64,000 nt of DNA from Toxonevra muliebris (taxonomy: Eukaryota; Arthropoda; Insecta; Diptera; Pallopteridae), in NCBI GenBank assembly GCA_963691655.1, contig OY829328.1, positions 8,212,204-8,276,203 of the forward strand, given 5' to 3'. The notes beneath the pieces are model-generated. The model was not told the origin of the DNA. It ran no database searches and worked only from the letters and a program-made list of their open reading frames with translations. Position numbers and translations under genes: made by a program. This document shows positions 1 to 11,701 of the stretch, piece by piece (position 1 is the stretch's first letter; each line of letters starts with the position of its first letter).

Positions 1-2361
1 TAACAATTTTTCAACAATTTTTTGGTCGAAGCCGAACGTTCAGTCCATCTCTAGATAATATATTTCTGAGGCGAGGAAAGAAATTAGTAGCCACATCGTT
101 TCTTCAAAAAAGAACTATGAAATCTGACAATTCAAACAATGGCAGCAGGAGAGATTAATAAAAGAAAACGCCGATAGGTCGGCAATACTCACTGTAAGAA
201 CACCAACGCCAAGCCCTATGCTAAAACTTCTAAGATTTGTGTCATCATGGTGCCTCAGTCAAAGCGTAGCATAGAACTGACGAAGCCGCTCTTTATTCTC
301 TCTATTTATTATAGTTATATATGTATGTTGTTAACCATTAAACTGAGTCAGACTCAGAATTTTTACAGAGGTCTTATACCCCACCAAGAAATGAGGATTG
401 CAGTAAGTACCAGCTAAGTGGTGACCTATAACTATTCGAGGACATTCTATGTAGGTACATATATTTCAACTTATCCGTGCGTTCTAAAAACTACAGACAC
501 TAACCACGACAAAGTTTAAAAAGGAGGGAAAAACAGAAAGATCAAAACTCTGGTTAAAAATCTCTGAACTAAGATAGACAAAAAGAGAGACATTAGGTGA
601 AATACAACCTTGAAAGGTTACATTTGGTAGTTATCAATACAATATCAGGCTCCTTAAAAAAAACATAGCCATCTATCTACTTTTCTATTAATTTTTCTTT
701 AAAAGTTGTTCGTAGAAAAAAATTTCAAATTTAGCAAGCTAAAAACATGAAGTTACAAGAAAGGCAGAGAGCAGACTTTGCATATTGTCATACATTTGAT
801 TGCAACTTGCAGCATGTGAAATTGCAAAATATGCAAAAAAAAAAAAATAAAAATCAAGGAAACGGAAATCTTTGTAATACACAATATCCTTTCTCAAACG
901 ATGTCTGTGTGTGGATATAATAAACTATATATTAAATGCTACTTTAAGTAGATTACAGTTGTTATGAGCTAGTAAGCTAGTACTTTATATATTAAATTTA
1001 ACGTGGTTTTTATATGATATTGCAGTTAAGCTGCTGCAAGTCATAACCTAAACAGGTGAATATTTTTATTAAATTTCATTTTGTTTCTTCATAGTTTCCT
1101 TCATAGAAAAACCGCTTCTTTTATTACCAATTTGAATACAAACAAAGTATTATCATAATTTCTGCAGCATCTGAAGCATAAACAGTATAAAAATTTCAAG
1201 TATATAAAACGCAGTACATATCTACTTAAACGAAAATATAAATTTCAGTTCATATTTATAAGGTAAAAGGTATAAATTTTAAATTCAATTAACTTAAATA
1301 ACAATAAATGAGATGATATCCTCAAATACTTTGCTTATGTATGTACCTGCGTGTAAGTATCTATCGCACATTTGGTTTTTATTGTCGGTTGAACATAAAA
1401 AACGCACTTGGGCAACCTTTTTTTCTTTGCGTTTTTATTTATTTATTTATGTTTTTTTTTTTTTTTTTTTTTTTTTGGCTTACCACAATCGTAACCAAAA
1501 CACAAACTCATTTGGCAAACATTTTTTGTTTGTGTATTTTGTGCTTTACAATGACAATTTTTTGGTAAATCAACACGTAAACTGTTAAAATTTCACATTG
1601 AATTTTTGCATGTGCTTTAAAATAATTTCATATAAAAAGTATCCCTCCTTTTTATTTTGTATATATACACATATATTCAGGTGAATATTTAGATGTGTAT
1701 GTGTGTGCGTATATGCATACAAATGTTGGGTGTGCTGTTTATACATATTTGTGGAATTTTTATTGAATTACCTTTATAATCCTACATACTTATATATGTG
1801 CATATACATACATATACAGTACCTAGGCATTTTCATATGTTGTAAATTTGTATTTCTATTTCGTTCAATTTGTTCCTAAATATTTATCATTGTAGGTATT
1901 CAATAAATATATAGTGTGGTGTTACTTTTTATTGCCCCCATATAAATTATACTATAAATAAAACTTGTTCTTTTGTTTATATAGTTATTTATTTGAATTA
2001 ACAATAGTCCAAACGTATTAAAAATTATATTTGATTTTTTGTTTCATATAGTTATTTATTTAAATTAACATTATAGCTCAAGCTTGTTTACAACTGTATC
2101 ACACACAATATTAAGTTTTAATTTAACAAACGTTTTTATCGATCTTGCGATTACGGGTGTCGGCATAAAACTGAAACTTAACTTTTCTTTTCTCTTCAAG
2201 AAAGGCTTCGAATCTTAAGTCCGCAAGAGAAAATAAATTCAATTTTAGTCACGTCGGACTTCCATATACCATGCCTATTTCTGTAACTCCGAGACTAGAC
2301 TGAAACCACGCAGTCACGTAGTCCAAACTCTATATATAAGACTACCTTAGTAACTCCGAAA
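1..2361. other. AT-rich DNA with no recognised gene
   Basis: No coding region, RNA gene or complete mobile element is recognisable. The stretch is AT-rich, with a 25-base poly-T run at 1452-1476 and scattered TATG/CATA microsatellite-like sequence around 1660-1830. The open frames that cross the poly-T run are low-complexity Phe/Tyr-rich translations and are not credible genes. Confidence 0.6.
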
Positions 2362-2594
2362 CATGGTCAACATATGACTAATATGGGCGTCATCCCCGAT
2401 CCAACGTGCCAGTCGTGTCTTGAGAACGACGGTACTACGGGCACTATCTCTGTGGCTGTCCGGTGTTTGCGAGAATCAGATTAAAGCTGTTGGGTAGTGA
2501 TGTCTTGAGTATGAAGAACATCCATGCTCTCCTTCTTCCTCAACTTCTAAAGTTCATCAATGAAACAAAGAAGTTCGAGGTTGAGAGACTCTAG
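2362..2594 (+). pseudogene. LINE 3'-terminal coding fragment with Cys/His zinc knuckle
   Basis: Degenerate C-terminal end of a non-LTR retrotransposon polyprotein. The first frame gives HMTNMGVIPDPTCQSCLEND with a CxxC pair. After a frame break near 2440 a second frame gives HYLCGCPVFARIRLKLLG and runs to a stop at 2592-2594. Together these make the CxxC...HxxxC knuckle that follows the RNase H domain in insect I/R1/LOA-type LINEs. Reverse transcriptase and RNase H are absent, so the copy is 5' truncated. The clade cannot be fixed from so short a piece. Confidence 0.7.
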
Positions 2595-4239
2595 GCCTAG
2601 TGACCCTAATGGCAAGTGACCATAGTGACCCCTTACATATCTTTCCTGCCTTTCTACTCTCTTCTACTGTCTCTATCTTGGGTATAGTACATTGGTCTTC
2701 CAGACTGAGTGCTTTCTTTTAGTCCAGCCCACCTTCAACTCTAACTCCGAAACAAAGGTGAAGATTCTGCAGAGAAAAGAGTAAACTGCGACATTGATTT
2801 TACAAAATAATATTATTATCTAGATACATATATAATAACTTAATATGTTTGTATATGTGTGTTGTTGTTGCCATTTCTGAATATTAGTTGACTATGACGA
2901 GGTCTTAACAGTCATCACTCGTCTGAAAAACAATAAAGTTGCGGAACAGTTTTGTTTTTAATGGACAACTATAAATGCAAAGCATTGTACTATTGAGAAT
3001 GGAGGATAGGTTTAAGGGAGGAGAAAATAAGGCAAAGCATCGGTGAATGTTCACTTTGAATTTGGTAAGGACATAAACGCCAAGCGAAAGTTTAACACGC
3101 TTCCAGGCGGGAATATACCAGTAGTGTTGGAAATGTGTGCCAGCGATAACGCAGGATAATGCCTGCGGAGTTGTTTAAGTAAATAGCATCAGCATACTCT
3201 ATCCAGTCCACAAAAACTAACTAATTGGCATCCATCATTTATTCGCCGATTATAAAGCCGATGCGATTACAGATCACTAGAGCGCCACAAAGTGTGGTTT
3301 TTGTATCTCTGTCCGATACTACCTGCGCAGGGAAAGTTGATCTTGACCTCAACGCGCCATTTGATATCAGTCAAAGTTACAGACAAGTTGGTACAACTTC
3401 TGCTGGGAAAACAACTCGAGCTGCAAACAACAAATTTCCTTAAACTGAGTAAATTGACATTATTGGTCACTACGCACGACCAGTCGATGCAGAATTTTTA
3501 AACTTGAAAAAAGAGTCTGACCAAGTAGATCTAGAGTTGTACGAGGGCGAAATGAAATATCTCAAAAAAAAAAAAAAAAATTACGACGCTTTTGACAAAA
3601 CCACCTAAAGATTAAACGAAGATCTGCTCTTGCCTACAAGTGATACTGCCTGCGGGCTGATCGAAAAGCTGGACCTTCTCTTGACAAACGAAGATAACGC
3701 TCTATATGTAAGTCTTTTTAGGTTCCCGACCGAAGGTACGTATAGCAGTAAGATGTAAACGATGACGACCAATGATGGTAGTATTCGAGAGAAATGTGGT
3801 TGGTTGGTTGTTTACGGTGGCTGATCCATTGCAAACCTACTATGGATCACGACTAGCGCTATGGCGTCGTTTTGCAAACCACTTCCTCACCAAACACTGA
3901 TCTCATAAAGATTAAAACTAAACACACACCGTAGAATTTAGGCATTCTAGGTATTGTTAAGAAAATATCTTCACAGGTGCTTATAACTTGCCCTTGCTCA
4001 AGCTGGGTAAGGTAAGTGTTTAATTTTTTCCCAAGTTTCCGAAAATTCTGCAGTGAGTACCCACACCACCGATCAGACTGTCATAAGCCAATTGATATAC
4101 TCGAGAGGCGTACCTTCATTATATGAAGGTCATTTCGCACGTGACACGGGTTATTAAAAATTTCCACTTCCTATTAGCTAGTTGAAGTTAGTGCTAGTAT
4201 GTGCTCCTCTTGATGGCTTTCAGGGGGCTGCTAAGGATT
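2595..4239. other. Unassigned sequence between LINE remnants
   Basis: No gene recognised. Parts are less AT-rich than the surroundings (about 2600-2760 and 3100-3700), which suggests old mobile-element DNA, but no protein domain or terminal repeat could be identified. A poly-A run lies at about 3564-3580. The overlapping short frames at 3225-3501 on both strands resemble no protein family I know. Confidence 0.5.
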
Positions 4240-4696
4240 CGTAAAGAGAAGCCCCCAGACTCACCAGTCTATCCACTTTCTCATTTTCTTCATTATTTTT
4301 ATTGCCTGAAACACAGATGAAAGTGATATCAGCATACTAGTTTAGCTCGCTCAATACCGCTATTCACGCCTTAACTAGTATTGATTTAATAGTGGTGGAT
4401 TGAAGAGCTTTTACTGCTGCCTGACTCTTGATAAAAATAGCAATCTTGAACATTTTTGCGATAAGCCCGTCTATTAGTCGACAAGTCTTTTTAATCACCA
4501 GAGCTTCAACCTGAAAATCTGTGAAATTATTAGGTAGACGAATACATTGATTTATTGCTGCCTGGGATGAATGTATCCCTGAACTCATCCCTGTAATGTA
4601 ATGCAATCCATCCGTGAAAATAGGGATGACGTATTCTGTCAGTAAGCTTTTTCCTTTCCATTCAGCCCTTGTAGGAAATTTAACATTTGACATCAC
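4240..4696 (-). pseudogene. LINE RNase H domain remnant
   Basis: Minus-strand remnant of the RNase H1-type domain of a non-LTR retrotransposon. The frame from 4696 contains IFTDG (the first catalytic Asp block), FQVEALVIKK (the Glu block, normally FQAE.LAI), and IAIFIKSQAAVKALQST (normally SDSQAAIKAL, with the Asp lost). It has a stop at 4364. Continuing downstream to about 4240 the same strand gives ICVSGNKNNEENEKVDRLV, matching the usual WVPGH..I.GNEKAD.LA end with many substitutions. No reverse transcriptase lies upstream. The missing catalytic residue and the stops show it is dead. Confidence 0.75.
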
Positions 4697-4930
4697 TTTT
4701 AAAAGATTTATGTGGGATGATGTAATTTGTTGTTATACTAATAATAAAATTTCGTATTATACAAAGAGCTTTACTGCGTCTAAAAGCCGATTGCCCCAAG
4801 CCTCGCAGCACTGATTAAATGTTAAGGTTAGGTTTTAAATGTGTAGGTCCATCAGAAGAGGTTGTAGCATAACGTTCAGGGCTTCCGTTGGACTAGTAAG
4901 TATAGGTCTTTTAACGCGCTCAGGCGAAAG

Positions 4931-4986
4931 TGTACTTCTCGTGGCAGGAAAAAATCGAGATGTTGATTTTCATGTTTAGGAGCTCT
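4931..4986 (+). repeat. Dispersed repeat, copy 1 (partner at 38933)
   Basis: About 56 bp running from TGTACTTCTCGTGG to TGTTTAGGAGCTCT matches 38933-38989 in direct orientation with a handful of substitutions. The partner lies just inside the left end of a large inverted-repeat element. The family is unknown to me. Confidence 0.6.
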
Positions 4987-5148
4987 ACTGAGCTTTCGAA
5001 CAATTCATAGAACCTTTTGCAAGAATAAAGGTATTTCGAGAAGGAATTTCGGAACTGGCGTGCATGACGTGTTTTATATATTAATGAAATTTGTATATTG
5101 CTGAGTTAATTCTGAACACATGTTCCACTTTAATTGGGACTAAATAAT

Positions 5149-5927
5149 GGTGCCCGGACATAACGCCCACGGCCATAACGCCCAAAAAAAAGTTTGGGCG
5201 TTATAAGCGCCCTAAAAATGACCATAACGCCCAAAATCATTTTAGGCGGTATGACCTCCCCGAAAAGGGTCATAACACCCAATAGGCGTTATGACCGTTT
5301 TTGTGATTCTTTCATTAAAATTTCAAAAGTAAAACTAAACCAAATTTTCATGTATAAGAAAATGCAGCTTTATTTCAGGCTTTTTCACAAATTGGCTTTC
5401 TTAAATAAAAAAATCTTTCGTTTCTCTCGACATTAGTATGAAAGCGAATGGGTAAACCTATAAAAAAAAGGGAAAAATATGTGCCTCATTCGAAATATTT
5501 TTACAAAAATAAACGAAGACATTGATTCAGATTAACTGAAATGTAAAATGGAAAGAAGCGCCGCAAGCGAAAAATTTTTACAAAAATAAAGAAAAAATGA
5601 AAATATTTTAAAAAAAATCGCGCGATATTTGCATATATTCTATACCGATTTCTAAAAGTAACTGATTTTTCATCAAAAACCAAATTTTCATTATTGAAAA
5701 CAAAATATAACAAGAAATAATTGTTGGGCCTTATGGCCGCTTCTAAGACGGTCATAAAGCCTAAAAAAATTAGACGTTGCGACCGCTTCTACACTGGACG
5801 TTATGACCGTTTTCGCGGCGGTCATTGCGCCTAAAATGATTTTAGGCGTTATGGTCATTCTTAGGGCGGTCATAACACCTAAAATTTATTTTGGGCGTTA
5901 TGGCCGTGGGCGTTATGTCCGGGCACC
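5149..5927. mobile_element. Foldback-like element with long inverted repeats and 9-bp target duplication
   Basis: The ends are perfect inverted copies beginning GGTGCCCGGACATAACGCCC. The left arm runs from 5149 to about 5320 and the right arm from about 5725 to 5927, with more divergence toward the centre. Each arm is built from short subrepeats of the form CATAACGCC(C/T)AAAA and GGGCGTTATG. The 9-bp sequence CTAAATAAT lies directly outside both ends (5140-5148 and 5928-5936), a clear target-site duplication. The roughly 400-bp centre is AT-rich with no recognisable protein. Long arms made of subrepeats with a 9-bp duplication resemble Drosophila Foldback elements. A MULE- or P-related non-autonomous element is the main alternative. 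Confidence 0.9.
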
Positions 5928-5936
5928 CTAAATAAT

Positions 5937-8880
5937 CGATCTATCAAACTATTCAACTTTTTATATACGCCCTCTCCCGTTTCCTCTATTTCGCTAATCC
6001 AAATTCAAACTGTGTACAAATAATTTTGTTATATCGTCCACATTTGATTTGATACGAATATCATATCAGACTCCCAAACACCGATTTTACACTTCAAATA
6101 ACAAGAAAATTTTTCTGAAATGATACCATCTGATTTGATTCACCTTGAATTAAACAAAGAAATCAAAGATGCTTACGAGCGAGAAAATAATATATTCACT
6201 TTTTCTCTGCCTTTGTCTTTTATAAGTCACACTTATCCAATTACTCAGACTTTTGAAAAAAAAACTATTCCCTGTGTTTAGAAAACACCGAGTTTGCGAT
6301 AATCGGAATATTAGACCTACCTAGCAATTTTGCTTGTCCATTGAGAACCTTCTCAAATTTGAGTCATATTCCTGAATAAAGTTATTCCTTTAGTGATTTT
6401 TAATAGCTTAGCAATAATGTTTATGAGACTGGCAGATCATACGAGCGTTTCGAAATCCACCACGATTCTTCAACATTTTAGTGATGGTTCTAAAAAATCG
6501 TAATTTTTGACCAAACATTTGTCTCTACTTCTTTTCATTTCGATAAATAGACGCTATTCTTGATTATTTATCGTGTCCCATAAATGTTGTTTTACTTGAT
6601 AAATTTTGTGAATTACTGTATGCCAATCGCTTTCATCGGCCCACCCAGACCCAAGTCCTAAATTCACTTTTGTTACATAGTAAATTCATTTAAGCAATAC
6701 AAAAGATTTTAGCTTTTAAATAATAAACTCCAATTAGCTTAGCTTAAGGCGTGTTAAAAATTTAGTTTTTATTAAGTTATGCCTAAGAAAATGCAAAAAA
6801 AAAAAACAAGAAGTAAATGTCCAAGTTAAATATGTTAGTTGAAGTAAACTGCAAACAAGAAAGAAGTAAAAATAAATTTCTTTAAATAAATTAACTAAAG
6901 GAAAACCTAATACAAAGAATAAAAGCAAAGGAGACATAGTATGTAAAACAAAATAAAGTGTTAATAAAGTGTAGACTATATTTTCCCACTCAAAAGCAAG
7001 AAGTAGAAGAAAAAACTTAATTTTCTTTAGTGTGATGCATTAATTGACAATCCCCTCCCGCGCTCTTTACCATATCTTTACATTTACTCTCTCTGTTTAT
7101 GTACATCCGTCGTTAAATTAGCGCACAATTTGCTTTTATATAAAGATAAAAAGTAAAGTGTAAAACTGATGGAAGACAGAGAGGATAAAAGTTAAAACTT
7201 GATAAAGGATGACAACCAACTATAAATAAATTAATGAATATAATTGAGATTAAAGCAAAGTTTCCCTGTCAAGAATCAGAAAAAAAATAGGAAATATTAT
7301 TTATGTGAATTATAAAAACATGTAATTTGAAGAGAACAGTAACTTTTCCCTGTTCTTATAGTATAACAACAACCGAAGCAAATGAATTTTAATTAAAAAT
7401 AAAAAACAAATATAATGCTGCATTATAATTTAAAAACGTGTATTTTGAAAAAAAAAAAAAAAAACAAAAAAAAACAAAAACATAAAAGTCATGTAACTCA
7501 AATTCTCAAATGAATGATTCGCCGTAGCGCAGCAAAACATTTTCCCTGCACGTACTTATGTACTTTTCTTGTACATGCATATGTACATACATATGCTTGT
7601 AGGTATGTATGTAAGCATGTATATTACGCTTTATCATGTCTAATTAAAATGTACTTGAATTGCATTAAAAGCTTTCAGGAACCTTTCAAAATTTATAATT
7701 ACAATAAGCTACATACATTCATCTTTTTCGTTTATTTTTTCTTTGTAGCTAATAACTTTTAGCCATGCAAAATAATAATAAATCAGTTGGGTCTAAAAAA
7801 AAACGCAATGACAGACAAACATGACTCTACAAATTTACAAATATTACAAATATATAAATGTATTGAAATCATGTTGTTTCAATTTATCAACATAAAACCA
7901 ACAATGTTTTTGATATATATTTTGTTTTTGTGTTACTGTACAAAATTTTAATTATAAAGCAAATTTAAAAGCAAAAAATTCACAAGTTAGAACAAAACTT
8001 TGGCAATTTTGTGATTTATTGACTTATGGAAATTAATATTTCCTACCCAACTCCGGACCTTCTAAATCTTAAACAACTTCCCTATTATGTATAGGGATCA
8101 GGCACATGCAATACAAAGAGACACATCGACTCTCTCGATGTCATCTCAAATTAGAATTGGGGAATTTACTGTTCTTGGGGAATTTACTGTTATTGTTAGT
8201 AGAGTACCTTTTTCCGACTTTTTCAAACTACAAGGTACATTATATATACATATTAGGTATAATTGATACATTTAAGTTACAATTTATCATTGACAAAAAA
8301 AATTTTAAACTTAAATTACAAAAAAATATATATTTTGTATTAAGTAACTACTTAATTTTAACTTGCAAAAGTTAACTGAAAAAGTTTTTGCTTATCTTGT
8401 AAAAAACTAAAAATTCCTTCTGAAGGCATTTCTAAATATTGATAACAAAATCGATCACTAAAAAAAAAACTTTTTGGGGCTCGACATATCGAAAAGCACC
8501 AGTGAAGAAAAGTTTTTCCTCATCGGATGAACACAAGAGCAAAACAAATTTTTAAATCTCCTTATATATATCTGAAGAGCCCGCTTTGGTCTTGAAAGTC
8601 AAAACTGTTCATCCAAAATTTTTTTAAAAGCTTACAGTCTGTTATTGCTGTAGAATGAAATTACCGTAACAGCAACTTAGAGCTAGAATAGAATAAAAGA
8701 TACAATGACCATGGAAATACAGAAAATCTTTGGTGGCGATGAAATATTGGAGGCAGTGAAAGCAGCTGTCTGGAAAGCTTAGTTGGACTAATTAATATTG
8801 CTTACATCATTAAGTCAATTTCAGAAATGTGTGCTTTTGATTGATAATGCAGTGCGACAGTAAATTTCAAATGTCTTGCC
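5937..8880. other. AT-rich DNA with no recognised gene
   Basis: Nothing assignable. It holds a poly-A tract near 7448-7463, TATG-type microsatellite sequence near 7560-7620, and a small tandem duplication of GGGGAATTTACTGTT near 8160-8195. The short frames here have no domain signature. Confidence 0.5.
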
Positions 8881-9204
8881 GATTCTGACCCTGTACTCAG
8901 TTTTTCTCTATCATATCTGAGATCCACGGTATGGGGGCCGAAACCCATAATTTTTGTATGCGCGGACGGTACCAATTTAAAATTTTTTTTTATTTTACCT
9001 TGTGCATATTTCATAGCTAAGAAAAAGTTGTTTATCATGGATGGAGGGAAAAAAATTATTTAGACAGTCACACTCCATCAACCCTCCTTACCCACACTTT
9101 TGGATGTTATATGACGCCTCTATTCGATATATGACAATACCGGGTAAACGATCACGAAATCTATCATAGGGTTATGGTGAAAAATGTTTTTCATCGAAAA
9201 CTGG

Positions 9205-9290
9205 TGGGATCAGCGAAGGTCGTTGCGGTGAGAAAGGTTTCTCAAGAAGCATTTCACCAATCGATCTGAATTTTTACAGGCTAGTCACTT
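9205..9290 (+). repeat. Fragment related to the TTAA element at 16563-17404
   Basis: The segment containing GTTGCGGTGAGAAAGGTTTC followed by TTTCACCAATCGATCTGAATTTT matches 16773-16830 closely in direct orientation. It appears to be an internal scrap of the repeat family represented in full at 16563-17404. Confidence 0.6.
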
Positions 9291-9579
9291 ACAAAGTTAC
9301 TTACAACTGCGGTCACGCACATCTTACCACTTAATTTTTCGCAGTATTTTTAAAATTTTTCAGCTTATATTTGGGACACATTCATAATTTTCTAAATGTG
9401 TATTTAATAGGCAAATATACGCTACTTAACAAAATTTTATTTGAAATGAGTATTTTTCGTCCTTTCCATATAAATATATTTTGTTTTTCAAAATTTTTCA
9501 ATTTGTAAACAAATTAAAAAAAAAATTTGTGTATTCTTTTTTGAACATTAGATAAAGCAATATTGTAATCTTAAATTCA

Positions 9580-10232
9580 ATAAGATGTCGACCCGACTTT
9601 GGATGCAATAACAGCTTCGATTCGAGTAGGCATTGACTCAACCAGATTTTGTAAAACACTGTTTAAAGTTTCCTTTCCCAAAATTATGTTTAGGTCCAGT
9701 TAATTCTGCGGTTTATGGTGGACCACTTTACGTTTCATCACTTCCCATAAATGGTCGATTGGATTTAAATTTGGATAGTATCCAGCCCAATCCATATGTT
9801 GAATACAGAGGTCCTTGAACATCTTCTGCAGCTGCCAAAAATATGTGTATATTATGACAGTTTATTACTGATCAAAGCTTGCTGATTTTACACGGTCGAA
9901 TGCGGTGGAGTCGCCGTGAAATGTAGCCTCACTAAAATGTTCGTATAGTTTCATATAGACAATAGGCATGACAAAGCCTGTTGCGACTTCTCCATATTTT
10001 TGTGCATTTATTATTCCGTCAATAAAAAGCAAAAGACCCCATGCATAGTAAAAAGACCATCGCCAAATTATTTGACCAAGAGAATGCTTGACTATTCTTA
10101 TTATAGACTTGTCCATAAATCTTTCTACAGGAAAACGTCGCACATATGGAAGATTGTCAGTACAGTGCAAGTTAAACTTTCTCTCATCGTACCTTATTAC
10201 GTTCCGCCATTGGTCAATAGTCCAATAAATAA
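9580..10232 (-). pseudogene. Tc1-like transposase pseudogene
   Basis: Decayed DDE transposase of the Tc1 group, read on the minus strand from about 10232 down to 9580. In order: WTIDQWRNVIRYDERKFN (usual W..eqW..v.fsDEskF, first catalytic Asp kept); VRRFPVERF followed by IVKHSLGQIIWRW and LLFIDGIINAQKYGE; FHGDSTAFDRVKSAS (second Asp block); and, after a stop at 9865 and a frame change, HMDWAGYYPNLNPIDHLWEV (usual SPDLNPIE.LW, with the Glu replaced by Asp). The N-terminal DNA-binding region is missing and is replaced by a second, inverted transposase fragment at 10252-10401. Stops and frame breaks exclude activity. Confidence 0.85.
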
Positions 10233-10251
10233 AATATTCGTTTTGGTTTTT

Positions 10252-10401
10252 TTACAGCGGCAGAAAATGTTCAAGGGCTTCGGTATTCAACATATGGATT
10301 GGCCTGGAAACTATCCAAATTTAAATCCAGTGGCTCAGCATAAACCGCAGAGTAAACTGAATCTAAAAATTATTTTGGAAAATGTTTGGCCGCAGTTGTA
10401 G
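10252..10401 (+). pseudogene. Second Tc1-like transposase C-terminal fragment, inverted
   Basis: The plus strand encodes KMFKGFGIQHMDWPGNYPNL followed by NPVAQHKPQSKLNLKIILENVW and a stop. This is the same protein region as the minus-strand copy at about 9670-9830 (KMFKDLCIQHMDWAGYYPNL), with an internal deletion of roughly ten codons after NPV. It abuts the 5' end of the minus-strand transposase, forming an inverted arrangement. Confidence 0.8.
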
Positions 10402-10573
10402 GCCGAAGGCGTCAGAGAGAAAATCTGAGTACAGGGTCAGAATCAGCGATCTCAAATTACCCTTAAAAAGTTATCCATTCGACATTTGATTTTGTAAAGC
10501 GTCAAATTGTTGCACAGTTGTAATATAAGAGAACCATACTTTCGTGCATGCATACAAATAAGCTAAATCATTC

Positions 10574-10879
10574 ATGCTAAAGATCTGCCAACGCAGAACT
10601 AAACAATTGCTTAATTTAAGCAGGAATCAAATCCGAATTACCACAGGGTTCTACACAGAGCATTGTAGGGTCAATAAACGTTTATCGATCTCGGGTCTAG
10701 CACAAGACGATACGTGCCGAATATGTAACGAGGAGCAAGAAACAGCAGAACATATTTTATGCCACTGTGAAGGTCTAATGAGGACCCGACTTCGTTACTT
10801 TGAAAATTCTATTCTACAACCGCAAGACATTCCGAATAGTTCTCCTAAAGAAGAAATTAGATTTCCTCAAAGGATATAA
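10574..10879 (+). pseudogene. LINE C-terminal zinc-knuckle fragment
   Basis: An open frame of about 101 codons ending at 10879. The core TTGFYTEHCRVNKRLSISGL is followed by DDTCRICNEEQETAEHILCH and a final Cys, giving the CxxC...H...C knuckle found at the C terminus of RNase H-bearing LINEs. No RNase H or reverse transcriptase precedes it, so the insertion is strongly 5' truncated. About 40 bp downstream begins the inverted-repeat element at 10918, which may have inserted into this LINE's 3' region. Confidence 0.8.
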
Positions 10880-10948
10880 ACTCATAGGAGAAATATAAAT
10901 ACAATAAATTGTTTAAGGTATATGTGTCGTTCATTATAATAGTGGTGT

Positions 10949-11701
10949 TTTTTTTTTTTTTTTTTTTATTTAACGAGGAGTAAAAGCATTGAAAGCTAAA
11001 GTCACTGCGAGACTTCCACTCGCTAAACATCTCTTCTCGGAAGCTCCTCCCGGAACCACCGTTAAGAATTTCGTCGGGAGGCCGTCTAGAGCATTACTGC
11101 TCTCTCGTCTGTTTTAATTTTTGCAGGTCTTGTTCTTTGCCGTCCGCTGTGGTCGCTGACACCCTGGCTTTTTCGTTCCACGCGTAAAAACTGCTACTTT
11201 CCTGCCGCCAACTTCGATTAACCGTGACAGCCGTTATTGGTCTGGCAGCGGGGTGAAGAGGCGGCTGGAATAAGCGTGTGAGCTAGTTTTTAAAAGCGGG
11301 AGTGGTCTCATGAGGTATCGTTTGATGTAAACGCGGGAGATCTGGTGAGACGGGCGTGGTCTCATTGCAGTCGGGATCACTGTTTTGTAATAAACATGGG
11401 AGATGTCTGGATCTCCTTGGCGTTTATTAATATTTTGGGCTGCTTGCTTTAGTCTGGTGAGATGGGCGTGGTCTCATTGCAGACTGAAATGGCGTCATTC
11501 ATCGGGATGGGATAGGGCTTTGTAACATATTGGTTACGCCCTCTCTTTCTCTGTGGGGTATTTTAGTCGCCTCTTTCGACAGGCATACCTTACTGCGGGA
11601 ATATTCTTGCCCACTTCCCGCAGGGGCACTACCCTTTACTCTATTTGATTATTTGCTTGAGTTGTCGCGCACTCATCTCAGCGTGTTTACAGCATCATTT
11701 C
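10949..11701 (-). mobile_element. Short GC-rich non-LTR retroposon with poly-A tail and 12-bp target duplication
   Basis: The 12-bp direct repeat TAATAGTGGTGT lies at 10937-10948 and 11702-11713. Between them sits a sequence much richer in GC than its flanks, ending in a run of about 19 T at its left edge, which is a poly-A tail on the minus strand. This is the hallmark of target-primed reverse transcription, with transcription running from 11701 to 10949. No long frame is present. It contains a tandem subrepeat of about 30 bp (11341-11370 and 11453-11482, core GGGCGTGGTCTCATTGCAG) and a stem formed by CTGCGGGAA (11593-11601) with TTCCCGCAG (11615-11623), near a conserved-looking GTCGCCTC...AGGC hairpin. 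It could be a SINE-like element or a LINE that has lost its coding region. Confidence 0.8.

Larger units (their letters stand above)
8881..10444. mobile_element. Candidate Tc1-like element bounded by a 29-bp inverted repeat
   Basis: The 29 bp at 8881-8909, starting GATTCTGACCCTGTACTCAG, recur as an inverted copy at 10416-10444 with one mismatch. They enclose 1.56 kb that contains a Tc1-type transposase remnant, a plausible size for such an element. No TA duplication is visible at the outer edges, so the pair could instead be two copies of a dispersed repeat that happen to flank the transposase. Confidence 0.4.

Noticed and set aside
1313..1588. Overlapping frames of 91 and 75 codons
   Set aside because: They run through a 25-base poly-T tract and translate to poly-Phe; composition artefact with no domain.
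3225..3501. Overlapping frames on both strands near 3.2-3.5 kb
   Set aside because: Three mutually overlapping frames of similar length, none with a recognisable domain; one cannot be preferred over chance.
10000..10401. 133-codon plus-strand frame
   Set aside because: Its first two-thirds are antisense to the Tc1 transposase; only the last part (10252-10401) is a genuine transposase fragment.
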